From positions 1 through 64,000 of the forward strand of contig NZ_BCRJ01000062.1 of assembly GCF_001552535.1 (NCBI RefSeq): a stretch of DNA of 64,000 nucleotides, given 5' to 3'. Position numbers and translations under genes: made by a program. Shown piece by piece: positions 46,338-54,820 of this stretch; position 1 is the stretch's first letter, and the number at the start of each line of letters is the position of its first letter. This DNA is from Nocardioides jensenii JCM 1364 = NBRC 14755. GTDB lineage: Bacteria > Actinomycetota > Actinomycetes > Propionibacteriales > Nocardioidaceae. The notes under the pieces were generated by a model. The model was not told the DNA's origin, ran no database searches, and was given only the letters and a program-made list of their open reading frames with translations.

Positions 46338-47855
46338 TCACCAGGGGCTGGGCTTGAAGTCCTTCACGAAGCAGCCGTAGAGGTCCTCGCCGGACTCGCC
46401 GAGCACGATCGGGTCGTAGACCCGGGCGGCGCCGTCGACCAGGTCGAGCGGCGCGTGCCACCCCTCGGCGGCGATGCGCAGCTTGTCCTGGTGCGGACGC
46501 TCGTCGGTGATCCAGCCGGTGTCGACGGCGGTCATCAGGATCTGGTCGGTCTCGAACATCTCGCCCGCGCTGGTGCGGGTCATCATGTTCAGCGCGGCCT
46601 TGGCCATGTTGGTGTGCGGGTGGCCGGCGCCCTTGTAGCGGCGGGAGAACTGGCCTTCCATCGCCGACACGTTGACGACGTACGCCCTCCGGGCACCGGC
46701 CTGGACGGCGGCCCGCATCGCCGGACGCAACCGGGAGACCAGCAGGAACGGCGCGATCGAGTTGCAGAACTGCACCTCGAGCAGCTCCAGCGGGTCGACC
46801 TCGTCGACGACTTGGGTCCACGAGTTCACCGTGGCCGTGTCGGGCAGCAGCCCGCCGGCGTCGACCGCGGTGCCGGCCAGGTGCGCCTCGAGGGAGGCGT
46901 TGCCCGCCGAGAGGGCGAGCGAGGTCAGTGACGCCGCGGTGTGCGCGGCCCGGGCGTGCTCGAGCGACTCGCCCTCGTGGTGGGCGACCGCGTCGGTGCT
47001 CAGTGCGCCGGCGATCGCCGCCGGGTGCGCCTCGGAGATGCGGTCGAACCTGACCATCTCGGGCAGCTCGAGATCGGTCGGCAAAGCAGCGGACTCCATC
47101 TCGACCAGCTGGCTGTAGGCGCCGGGTGAGCGGCGTACGGTCTGGCAGGCGTTGTTGATGATGATGTCGAGCGGCCCGTCGGCGGCGACGTCGTCGGCCA
47201 GCGAGATCACCTGGGTCGGGTCGCGCAGGTCGATGCCGACCACCTTGAGCCGGTGCAGCCACTCGCCACTGTCCTCGAGCGAGGCGAACCTGCGGACCGC
47301 GTCCTTCGGGAAGCGGGTGGTGATCGTGGTGTGCGCGCCGTCGCGCAGCAGCCGCAGCGCGATGTACATCCCGATCTTGGCGCGGCCGCCGGTCAGCAGC
47401 GCTCGCTTGCCGGTCAGATCGGTGCGCTGGTCGCGCTTGGCGTGCGACATCGCGGCGCACGAGGGGCACAGCCAGTGGTAGAACGCGTCGACCAGCGTGT
47501 AGTCGGTCTTGCAGATGTAGCAGCCGCGCGGCTTGAGCAGCTCGCCAGCGAAGTCGCCGGTGGTGTTCGAGACCAGCGGGATGCCCTGGGTCTCGTCGTC
47601 GATGCGCATCCGCGAGCCGGTCGCGGTGGCCTCGATGACGGCCCGGTCGGCGGCGGCCTCGGCGGCCCGCTTGCGCAGGCGACGGGCCTGCTTGAGCGCC
47701 TTGTACATGTGTGAGGCCGCGTGCTTGACCGTGGTCACGTCAGGGTGGTCGCTCGGCAGCTCGTGCAGCTGGTTGAGCACCTTGACCGCGGTCGCCAGCT
47801 CGTCGGGGTCGATCGCGTCGAGCGTGGGCGAGGCGTCCTCGGGCGGCTTGGTCAC
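46338..47855 (-). CDS. SDR-family protein with N-terminal zinc ribbon, atypical active site
   Basis: 505 aa. Residues 1-110: charged helical region. C112/C115 (CYIC) and C130/C133 (CPSC) form a zinc-ribbon. From residue 150 an SDR Rossmann fold follows: LTGGRAKIGMYIALRLL and IIINNACQTV. At the active site, HPHTNMAKAALN has Lys419 but Thr415 where the YxxxK tyrosine is expected. VNVS is present, so only part of the Ser-Tyr-Lys triad remains. TAGAAT six bases before the GTG at 47855 gives a leaderless start. Confidence 0.8.
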   Translation of the reverse strand: MTKPPEDASPTLDAIDPDELATAVKVLNQLHELPSDHPDVTTVKHAASHMYKALKQARRLRKRAAEAAADRAVIEATATGSRMRIDDETQGIPLVSNTTGDFAGELLKPRGCYICKTDYTLVDAFYHWLCPSCAAMSHAKRDQRTDLTGKRALLTGGRAKIGMYIALRLLRDGAHTTITTRFPKDAVRRFASLEDSGEWLHRLKVVGIDLRDPTQVISLADDVAADGPLDIIINNACQTVRRSPGAYSQLVEMESAALPTDLELPEMVRFDRISEAHPAAIAGALSTDAVAHHEGESLEHARAAHTAASLTSLALSAGNASLEAHLAGTAVDAGGLLPDTATVNSWTQVVDEVDPLELLEVQFCNSIAPFLLVSRLRPAMRAAVQAGARRAYVVNVSAMEGQFSRRYKGAGHPHTNMAKAALNMMTRTSAGEMFETDQILMTAVDTGWITDERPHQDKLRIAAEGWHAPLDLVDGAARVYDPIVLGESGEDLYGCFVKDFKPSPW

Positions 47856-47910
47856 GGCCGAATTCTAGGTCGATGAGGGCCCGGGCCGTGATTCCTGCAA
47901 ATATGGGCCG

Positions 47911-49188
47911 GTGCTGAGGGGAATGGTCGCCGACACCGCGCCCCTGCGCAACGACCACTTCCGGCGGCTGTGGATCGCCAACATCATCACCGTGATCGGC
48001 GCCCAGCTCACCGTGGTCGTCGTGCCGGCCCAGATCTACGCGATCACCGGCTCCTCGGCGTACGTCGGCCTGACCGGCGTCTTCGGCCTGGTGCCGCTGG
48101 TCGTGTTCGGGCTGTGGGGTGGCGCACTCGCGGACGCGATGGACCGCCGCACGCTGTTGCTGTGCACGACGATCGGCCTGATCGTCACCAGCGGGCTGTT
48201 CTGCGTGCAGGCCGCGGTCGGCAACCAGAACGTGTGGCTGCTGCTCGGCCTCTTCTCGGTGCAGCAGGCGTTCTTCGCGGTCAACCAGCCGACCCGCAGC
48301 GCGGTGCTGCCCAAGATCCTGCCGATGCGGTTGTTGCCGGCGGCGAACTCGCTGAACATGACGGTGATGATGGCCGGCGCGATCGCGGGCCCGATGGTGG
48401 GCGGTGCGCTGATCCCGCTGCTCGGCTACTCCTGGCTCTACCTGGCCGACACGGTGACCCTCTTCGCCACCCTCTCGGCGGTGATCGCCCTGCCCCCGTT
48501 GCCGATCGAGGGCGTGACCAGCGCCCCCGGCCTGCGTTCGGTGATCGACGGCCTCGCCTACCTGCGCGGTCACCCGGTGCTGATGATGAGCTTCGTCGTC
48601 GACATCATCGCGATGGTCTTCGGCATGCCTCGCGCACTCTTCCCCGAGATGGCGGCCAGCGACTTCGGCGGCCCGAGCGAAGGAGGCATCGCCTTCGCCC
48701 TGCTCTTCGCGGCGATCCCGGCGGGCGCCGTTCTCGGTGGTGTGTTCTCCGGCTGGGTCTCGCGCGTGGAGCGCCAGGGCCGGGCCGTGATCATCGCGAT
48801 CCTCGTGTGGGGGTCGGCGATCGCGTTCTTCGGGATCTTCGTCGGGTTCGCCAACGGCAGCGGCGGCGTGATGCTGGGCGCGGCGGTGGCGATGCTGATG
48901 ATCGGTGGCGCGGCCGACATGGTGTCCGCCGCGTTCCGGCAGTCGATGCTGCAGAGCGCCGCCTCCGACGAGGTCCGCGGTCGGCTCCAGGGCGTCTTCA
49001 TCGTGGTGGTCGCCGGTGGGCCGCGCATCGCCGACGTCGCCCACGGAGGTGCCGCAGCCATGGCCGGTACGGCGTCCGCGGCCGCGGGTGGCGGCGTGCT
49101 CGTGGTGGCGCTGACCATCGTGGCCGCCATCGCCGCACCCGCCTTCATGCGCTACCGGCTCTCCCGCACAGACAAGGTCGACGACTGA
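47911..49188 (+). CDS. MFS transporter (MFS_3 type)
   Basis: 425 aa with 12 predicted helices. It has GGALADAMDRRTLLLCT (motif A), QQAFFAVNQPTRSAVLPKIL, and a C-terminal VRGRLQGVFIVVVAGGPRIAD. An AAATAT box lies six bases before the GTG; an alternative ATG at 47923 with GAGGGGA is possible. The stop overlaps the next gene's ATG (TGATG), so a joint mRNA is likely. The substrate is unknown. Confidence 0.85.
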   Translation: MLRGMVADTAPLRNDHFRRLWIANIITVIGAQLTVVVVPAQIYAITGSSAYVGLTGVFGLVPLVVFGLWGGALADAMDRRTLLLCTTIGLIVTSGLFCVQAAVGNQNVWLLLGLFSVQQAFFAVNQPTRSAVLPKILPMRLLPAANSLNMTVMMAGAIAGPMVGGALIPLLGYSWLYLADTVTLFATLSAVIALPPLPIEGVTSAPGLRSVIDGLAYLRGHPVLMMSFVVDIIAMVFGMPRALFPEMAASDFGGPSEGGIAFALLFAAIPAGAVLGGVFSGWVSRVERQGRAVIIAILVWGSAIAFFGIFVGFANGSGGVMLGAAVAMLMIGGAADMVSAAFRQSMLQSAASDEVRGRLQGVFIVVVAGGPRIADVAHGGAAAMAGTASAAAGGGVLVVALTIVAAIAAPAFMRYRLSRTDKVDD

Positions 49189-49628
49189 TGCGGATCTGGT
49201 CACTGCACCCGGAGCAGCTCGACGCGAAGGGCCTGGTCGCCTGCTGGCGCGAGACGCTGCTGGCCCAGAAGGTGCTGCGGGGGCTGACCGAGGGCTACCG
49301 CAACCACCCGCAGCTGGTGCGGTTCCGGGCCACCGACGACCCGGTGGTGGCGGTGGCGACCTATCTGCACGGCATCGCCGACGAGGCCGATGCCCGGGGC
49401 TACCACTTCGACCGGACCCGCGTCGTCAGCGAGGCCGACCGGGCCCTGCGCATGCCGGTCACCGACGGCCAGGTCGCCTACGAGTGGCAGCACCTGCTCG
49501 CCAAGGTGGCGTTGCGAGAACCGACCAGGCACCAGGCCCTGCTGGTCACCGAGCCCCGGGTCCACCCCTTGTTCGTCGTACGCCCCGGCCCGATCGAGCC
49601 GTGGGAAGTGGTCACCCGAGCCCGATAG
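49188..49628 (+). CDS. pyrimidine dimer DNA glycosylase family protein
   Basis: 146 aa, Pyr_excise type. It opens MRIWSLHPEQLDAKGLVACW and has RGLTEGYRNHPQLVRF, the pattern of the pyrimidine-dimer glycosylase/AP-lyase family related to T4 endonuclease V. It would cut UV-induced dimers at the glycosidic bond. The start overlaps the MFS stop (TGATG). Why a repair enzyme is tied to a transporter is unclear; a joint DNA-damage regulon is possible. Confidence 0.75.
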   Translation: MRIWSLHPEQLDAKGLVACWRETLLAQKVLRGLTEGYRNHPQLVRFRATDDPVVAVATYLHGIADEADARGYHFDRTRVVSEADRALRMPVTDGQVAYEWQHLLAKVALREPTRHQALLVTEPRVHPLFVVRPGPIEPWEVVTRAR

Positions 49629-49724
49629 CAGGCACGGTCCGGCAGCGGCCGGGGGCTCCCGCAGGCGCGACTCTTCTGCCATGCTCGACGTGGCTGCACC
49701 TGACGGCTCGACCCGGGGAGAGCG

Positions 49725-51749
49725 ATGGCCACCACAGGGACCCAGGAGTCCGCGCCCATCCATGTCCGCGCGACGGTGCACCCGGTTCCCCGGCTCGTGC
49801 TGGCCAGCGCCCTCATGCTGTTCCTGGAGCTGGCCCTCATCCGCTGGCTCGGGGCCAACATCGTGCACCTGTCCTACTTCACGAACTTCGTGCTGCTCGG
49901 CTCCTTCCTCGGCATCGGTCTCGGCTTCCTGATCTCACGCAAGACCTGGTCCGTGCTGCCGTGGACGCCGGTGCTCCTCGCCGGCCTGGTGCTGGTGGTG
50001 CGGCACTACCCGGTGTCGATCGACCGGCAGGGTGCCGACGTCATCTTCTTCACCGCGTTGAAGACCACCGGTCCGCCGGCCTGGCTGATGCTGCCGATCG
50101 TCTTCCTCGTCGTCGCGGCCATCCTCGCCGGACCTGCCGAGGCGGTGGGCCGCTGCTTCGCCCAGCTGCCTCCGCTCACGTCCTACCGCTGGGACCTGGT
50201 CGGCTCGCTGTGCGGGATCGTCGGGTTCTCCGTGCTCTCCGTCCTGCAGGCCCCGTCGTACGTCTGGGGAACGGTGGCCGGTCTTGCCCTGGTCGTGCTG
50301 GTCGGCGGCTGGCAGCGTTGGCTGGCACTGCTGGCGGGCGTCGCCGTCGTGGCGACGCTGGTGGTCGAGTCCACGACCGCCGGCGTCTCCTGGTCGCCGT
50401 ACTACAAGGTCACCACCGAGACCGTCGACGCACCTTCGGGCGCCCGGGTCTACATCTCCGTGAACGGGGTGCCCCACCAGTCGATGTCCTCGGCCGACTG
50501 GAAGCTGAACCGCGCCTCGGAGATCTACGGCGCTCCCTACGAACGGCGCGAGGAGACGCCGCTGCGCGACGTGCTGGTCGTCGGCGCCGGCTCCGGCTCC
50601 GACGTGGCGATCGCGCTCGAGAAGGGCGCCGAACACGTGGACGCCGTCGACATCGATCCGCGGATCGTGCAGATCGGCGTGGACGACAACCCCGACGGGG
50701 CCTATCAGGACCCGCGGGTGACCCGACACATCAACGACGGCCGCGCGTTCCTCGAGGGCACCGACGCGAAGTACGACCTGATCCTGTTCGCGCTGCCCGA
50801 CTCGCTGTCCCTGGTCAGCGGTGCTTCGCAGATCCGGCTGGAGTCGTTCCTCTTCACCGAGGAGGCGCTGCGCTCCGCCCGGGAGCACCTCACCGACGAC
50901 GGCGTCTTCGCGATGTACAACTACTACCGGCAGGACTGGCTGATCGACCGGCTCGGCGGTACGGCGGCCGCGGCCTTCGGACACGCTCCGTGCATCGACA
51001 CCTATGGCGCGGCCACTGCGGTCGTCTCCGTCGCGAAGGACCCGGGCAACCAGAGGTGCGGCCCGGACAACCACGCGCTCCCGTCGTCGCACCTCGAACC
51101 AGCCACCGACGACGCGCCATTCCTCTACTACGACGGCGGCATGCTCCCGACCATCTACCTGTGGGCGCTGGGCGGCATCCTGCTCATCTCGCTCCTCCTG
51201 GTGCGGGCGTTCGGCGGCCCGTTGCGCGCGATGCGGCCCTACGCGGACCTGTTCTTCATGGGCGCCGCCTTCCTGCTGCTGGAGACCAAGAACATCGCGA
51301 CCTTCGCGCTGCTGTTCGGCACCACCTGGATCGTGAACGCGATGGTCTTCGCCGGAGTGCTGTTGATCGTGCTGGCTGCGGTGGAGACCACCCGCAGGCT
51401 CCGCACGCCGTCGCTGCCGGTGGTGTTCGGCCTGGTCGCGATCTCGCTCGCGGTCGCCTGGGTGGTCCAGCCCGCCTGGCTGCTCGGCCTGTCCTTCACC
51501 CCGCGACTGCTGGTGGCGGTGCTGCTGGCCTTCGCGCCGATCTACCTGGCCAACATCGCCTTCGCGAAACGGTTCGAGGTGTCCGGCGACTCCCAGGCGG
51601 CGTTCGGGGTGAACCTGCTCGGCGCCATCGTGGGTGGCTGCCTGGAGTACTCCGCGCTGCTCACCGGCTACCGCAACCTGCTGATCGTGGTGGCGGTGCT
51701 CTACCTCGCCGCGTTCCTGCTGAAGCCTCGGGCCACCCTTCCGGTCTAG
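49725..51749 (+). CDS. membrane spermidine-synthase-like protein
   Basis: 674 aa. Six or so N-terminal helices (20-225), a cytoplasmic spermidine-synthase domain (about 230-460), then about six helices (475-670). The domain has VLVVGAGSGSDVAIALEKGA and RVTRHINDGRAFLEG with LILFALPDSL, the SAM-type cofactor and acidic catalytic-strand positions. Polyamine transfer is plausible but the catalytic Asp context (ALPDS) is not the classic one. GGGGAGA four bases before the ATG supports the start. Bacterial membrane-embedded members of this family are mostly uncharacterised. Confidence 0.8.
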   Translation: MATTGTQESAPIHVRATVHPVPRLVLASALMLFLELALIRWLGANIVHLSYFTNFVLLGSFLGIGLGFLISRKTWSVLPWTPVLLAGLVLVVRHYPVSIDRQGADVIFFTALKTTGPPAWLMLPIVFLVVAAILAGPAEAVGRCFAQLPPLTSYRWDLVGSLCGIVGFSVLSVLQAPSYVWGTVAGLALVVLVGGWQRWLALLAGVAVVATLVVESTTAGVSWSPYYKVTTETVDAPSGARVYISVNGVPHQSMSSADWKLNRASEIYGAPYERREETPLRDVLVVGAGSGSDVAIALEKGAEHVDAVDIDPRIVQIGVDDNPDGAYQDPRVTRHINDGRAFLEGTDAKYDLILFALPDSLSLVSGASQIRLESFLFTEEALRSAREHLTDDGVFAMYNYYRQDWLIDRLGGTAAAAFGHAPCIDTYGAATAVVSVAKDPGNQRCGPDNHALPSSHLEPATDDAPFLYYDGGMLPTIYLWALGGILLISLLLVRAFGGPLRAMRPYADLFFMGAAFLLLETKNIATFALLFGTTWIVNAMVFAGVLLIVLAAVETTRRLRTPSLPVVFGLVAISLAVAWVVQPAWLLGLSFTPRLLVAVLLAFAPIYLANIAFAKRFEVSGDSQAAFGVNLLGAIVGGCLEYSALLTGYRNLLIVVAVLYLAAFLLKPRATLPV

Positions 51750-51758
51750 GTTCGCCCT

Positions 51759-52832
51759 GTGACCGGAACCGACGAGCAGCCCACGCCGTACCTCGAGATC
51801 GACGCCGCGCGGATGCGAGGGAACATCGCACGAGTCGCCGCCCTCGCCGCCTCGAGGGGGGTGTCGATGAGACCGCACGTCAAGACCCACAAGTGCGTCG
51901 AGATTGCCCGGCTCCAGGCCACGGCAGGTTCCGCCGGCATCACCGTGGCCACGATCGGGGAGGCCGAGGTCTTCGTCGAGGCCGGTTTCGACGACGTGTT
52001 CGTGGCCTACCCGCTGTGGGTCACCGAGGCCCAGGCCGCGCGCCTGCGGGCACTCGCCGAACGAGCCACGCTCAGTGTCGGTCTCGACTCCGCCGAGGCG
52101 GCCGGCCAGCTGGCGCTGGCCGGGCCGCAACGTGTGCTGGTCGAGATCGACAGCGGACACCACCGCAGCGGTGTGCCCGTCGAGGAGGCCGGCTCGGTCG
52201 CGCTCGCGGCTCGCTCTGCCGGCCACACGGTCGTCGGCGTCTTCACGTTTCCCGGCCACAGCTACGCCCCTGACCGTACGACGACCGCGGCCCACGACGA
52301 AGCGACGGCGCTGGCCACCGCGGCCGCGTCGCTCCGTGGTGTCGGGATCGAGCCGTCGGTGGTCAGTGGCGGATCCACGCCCAGTCTCGCCGCCAGCCTG
52401 AGTGCCGACTCGGAGATCACCGAGCTGCGACCCGGCGTCTATGTGTTCGGCGACGCCCAGCAGTGGGAGCTCGGCAGCTGCACGCCCGACCAGATCGCGT
52501 TGACCTGTGTCGCGACCGTGGTCAGCCATGCCGGTGGACGGGTGGTCCTCGACTCCGGCAGCAAGGCTCTCGGCGCCGACTGGTCGGCGTTCGCCACCGG
52601 CTTCGGTCGCCTGCTCGACCACCCCGAGGCGCGGATCGTGATCCTCTCCGAGCACCATGCCGTGGTCGAGATGACGGGGCCGCTGCCGGCGCTGGGAAGT
52701 CGCGTCCGGGTGGTGCCCAACCACGCCTGCAACGCAGTGAACCTGGCCGACACGTTCACCGTGCTCGACGCGGACGCCGCGCGCGTCGTACGCCGGCAGT
52801 GGGCGATCGCCGCCCGTGGGAGGAACTCGTGA
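51759..52832 (+). CDS. D-threonine aldolase/D-serine dehydratase-like PLP enzyme
   Basis: 357 aa, alanine-racemase N-terminal fold. The PLP lysine is K42 in RPHVKTHK. The C-terminal DSD1 domain has EHHAVVEM and NHACNAVNL, which supply the zinc ligands His and Cys. It likely cleaves D-threonine or dehydrates D-serine-type substrates. TAGGTT six bases before the GTG at 51759 fits a leaderless start. It is convergent with the FMN reductase gene, 6 bp apart. Confidence 0.87.
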   Translation: MTGTDEQPTPYLEIDAARMRGNIARVAALAASRGVSMRPHVKTHKCVEIARLQATAGSAGITVATIGEAEVFVEAGFDDVFVAYPLWVTEAQAARLRALAERATLSVGLDSAEAAGQLALAGPQRVLVEIDSGHHRSGVPVEEAGSVALAARSAGHTVVGVFTFPGHSYAPDRTTTAAHDEATALATAAASLRGVGIEPSVVSGGSTPSLAASLSADSEITELRPGVYVFGDAQQWELGSCTPDQIALTCVATVVSHAGGRVVLDSGSKALGADWSAFATGFGRLLDHPEARIVILSEHHAVVEMTGPLPALGSRVRVVPNHACNAVNLADTFTVLDADAARVVRRQWAIAARGRNS

Positions 52833-52838
52833 ACCGGC

Positions 52839-53411
52839 TCACTCCTCGGGCGGGATCACCGCACGCACCCTGGTGATGAACTCACCGAAGTTGGCCATGA
52901 ACCCGCGCAGGAACTCCTCGGTCTCGGCGTTGGTGACGTTGCCGTCGTCGTCCACGAGGCCCTCGGTGAACTGGATGTAGGCCTCGGGTGAGTTCATCTG
53001 GGGCGAGTCGCAGAAGCTCAGGACGCTGCGCAGGTTCTGCTGGGCGACGGCGGTGCCGATCGCGCCGATCGATGCACCGATGACCGCGGAGGGCTTGCGG
53101 GAGAAGGAGTTCTTGCCGTAGGGCCGGCTGGCCCAGTCGATGGCGTTCTTGAGGCCGCCGGGGATGTCGCGGTTGTACTCCGGGGTGACGAACAGCATCG
53201 CGTCGACCCGCGACAGGTGGTCCTTGAGGGCGCGGGCCTCGGGTGGGTAGTCGCCGTCGAGGTCGCGGTTGTAGAGCGGCAGGTCCTTGATGGCGACCTC
53301 CTCGAAGGTGAGGTTGTCGGGTGCGAGCTTGATCAGCGCCGTCGCCAGGCGACGGTTGATCGAGTCCTTCGACAGACTGCCGATCAGGTGTCCCACGGTG
53401 TGCACGGTCAT
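52839..53411 (-). CDS. NADPH-dependent FMN reductase
   Basis: 190 aa. Flavodoxin-like fold: GSLSKDSINRRLATALI at the start, LPLYNRDLDGDYPPEA, and FVTPEYNRDIPGGLKNAIDW, the FMN reductase signature. It reduces FMN or quinones with NADPH. Two ATG codons lie six bases apart; GGAGGA is six bases before the second (53411), so that was chosen. It is divergent from the thioredoxin gene, suggesting shared redox control. Confidence 0.9.
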   Translation of the reverse strand: MTVHTVGHLIGSLSKDSINRRLATALIKLAPDNLTFEEVAIKDLPLYNRDLDGDYPPEARALKDHLSRVDAMLFVTPEYNRDIPGGLKNAIDWASRPYGKNSFSRKPSAVIGASIGAIGTAVAQQNLRSVLSFCDSPQMNSPEAYIQFTEGLVDDDGNVTNAETEEFLRGFMANFGEFITRVRAVIPPEE

Positions 53412-53527
53412 TCGCATTCCTCCACGTCAGTCTTTGCTGCCGAGTGCGTCGTACCCACCATGGCGGGTCGGGGTGGTGAGCACAACGTGACCCGGGCGAC
53501 GACCGGCGTCGGGTTACCCTCGATGCC

Positions 53528-53875
53528 ATGTCTGCCATCGAACTGGGTGCCGCCAACTTCGAGTCCACCATCACCGCCAACGAGATCGTCCTCGTCGACT
53601 TCTGGGCGTCCTGGTGCGGTCCGTGTCGCAACTTCGCGCCGATCTACGAAGCCGCGGCCGAGCAGCACACCGACATCGTCTTCGGCAGCATCAACACCGA
53701 GCAGGAGCAGCAGCTCGCGGCCGCCGCCCGGGTCTCCTCGATTCCGACCCTGATGGCGTTCAAGCAGGGCAAGCTGGTCTTCAGCCAGCCCGGCGCCCTG
53801 CCGGCCGAGGCCCTGGAGCAGGTCATCGCCGCGGTGCGCGAGCTCGACCTCTCGGCAGTCGACGACCAAGCCTGA
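53528..53875 (+). CDS. trxA: thioredoxin
   Basis: 115 aa. The active site is W29-C30-G31-P32-C33 in FWASWCGPCRNFAP, with the cis-proline in SSIPTLMAF. It is a general cytoplasmic disulfide reductant. TACCCT seven bases before the ATG suggests a leaderless start. It is convergent with the membrane-protein gene at 53886, 10 bp apart. Confidence 0.93.
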   Translation: MSAIELGAANFESTITANEIVLVDFWASWCGPCRNFAPIYEAAAEQHTDIVFGSINTEQEQQLAAAARVSSIPTLMAFKQGKLVFSQPGALPAEALEQVIAAVRELDLSAVDDQA

Positions 53876-53885
53876 CGGGCCCGGA

Positions 53886-54755
53886 CTACTCGGCTGCGCT
53901 GGGTGAGGGCTCCACGGCGCCAGAGGGCTCGGGGTCGTCCGAAGCGGGTGCGTCGCTGGTCTCGGTGTCAGGCGTGTCGAAGCCACACTCCCTGGTCTCC
54001 TGGGCGATCTGCTTGGTCAATCGAGACTTGCCGGCCTCGTGGGCCTCGGCGACGGTGCCTTCATAGATCTTGCCGTCCTTCGACTCCCGGTTGACCGCCT
54101 TCGCCTCGGCGCAGAGGTGGAAGACCTCACCGGACTTCGTCCAGTAGACGAGGTTCTCCCCGACGATGTCCTCGACCTGGTTGGTCTCCTCGGTGTACTG
54201 CTCGACCGACGGCGCGTCCCACTCGATGCCGAACAGCGTCGCCACGGCCATCACCGCGATGCCGATGCCGCCGGCGATCGCCTTGTCCTTCTTGTCCATG
54301 GTGTCGTTGAGGAAGATCATCACGATCAGCGGCAGGAACGCGATCACGGTGATGATCGCGCCGAGCTGGTTCTGCACGAAGAACCGCACGGTGTCCTGGC
54401 GGGAGGCCGGGTCGAGCCGGTTGGCCTTCTTCCACAGGAACGAGCCGCCCATCGCCAGCGCGCCGATCACCACGATCAACGCGATCAGCAGCACCATGTT
54501 GACGTCGTCCTGGCGCAGCACCCAGAAGATGCCGAACAGCTCGCCAGCGATCGCCAGCACCCACAGCGCTGCCGCGATCAGTCGGAACGTGGTCGCCTTC
54601 TTCTTCGCCTCGGGTGTGGGCTTCCAGGTCGGCTCGACCTCATCGACACCGGTGTCGTTGGACCGTCCCCTGCTCCCGGAGCCACCGCTCCTGGGGGTCG
54701 TTGCCTTGTCGGCACGCACGATCTTCTTGCCGGACGATGACTTCTTCTCTGCCAT
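53886..54755 (-). CDS. hypothetical membrane protein
   Basis: 289 aa. It has a Lys/Ser-rich start (MAEKKSSSGKKIVRADKATT), four probable helices: about residues 55-75, 85-105, 130-150, 160-175, and an acidic C-terminal tail (DAPASDDPEPSGAVEP). GGGAG seven bases before the ATG supports the start. No enzyme motif was recognised. Proteins with this pattern are common in actinobacteria and often annotated as putative membrane proteins. Confidence 0.65.
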   Translation of the reverse strand: MAEKKSSSGKKIVRADKATTPRSGGSGSRGRSNDTGVDEVEPTWKPTPEAKKKATTFRLIAAALWVLAIAGELFGIFWVLRQDDVNMVLLIALIVVIGALAMGGSFLWKKANRLDPASRQDTVRFFVQNQLGAIITVIAFLPLIVMIFLNDTMDKKDKAIAGGIGIAVMAVATLFGIEWDAPSVEQYTEETNQVEDIVGENLVYWTKSGEVFHLCAEAKAVNRESKDGKIYEGTVAEAHEAGKSRLTKQIAQETRECGFDTPDTETSDAPASDDPEPSGAVEPSPSAAE

Positions 54756-54820
54756 GGGGCACTCCCGGGACCGCATCGAGGGGGATGGATTCGCCCCAAA
54801 TATCCCATGCCGGGGCCGCG

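Noticed and set aside
49935-52724. Very long minus-strand frame across two genes
   Set aside because: It covers two well-supported plus-strand genes, and its composition is typical of antisense shadow.
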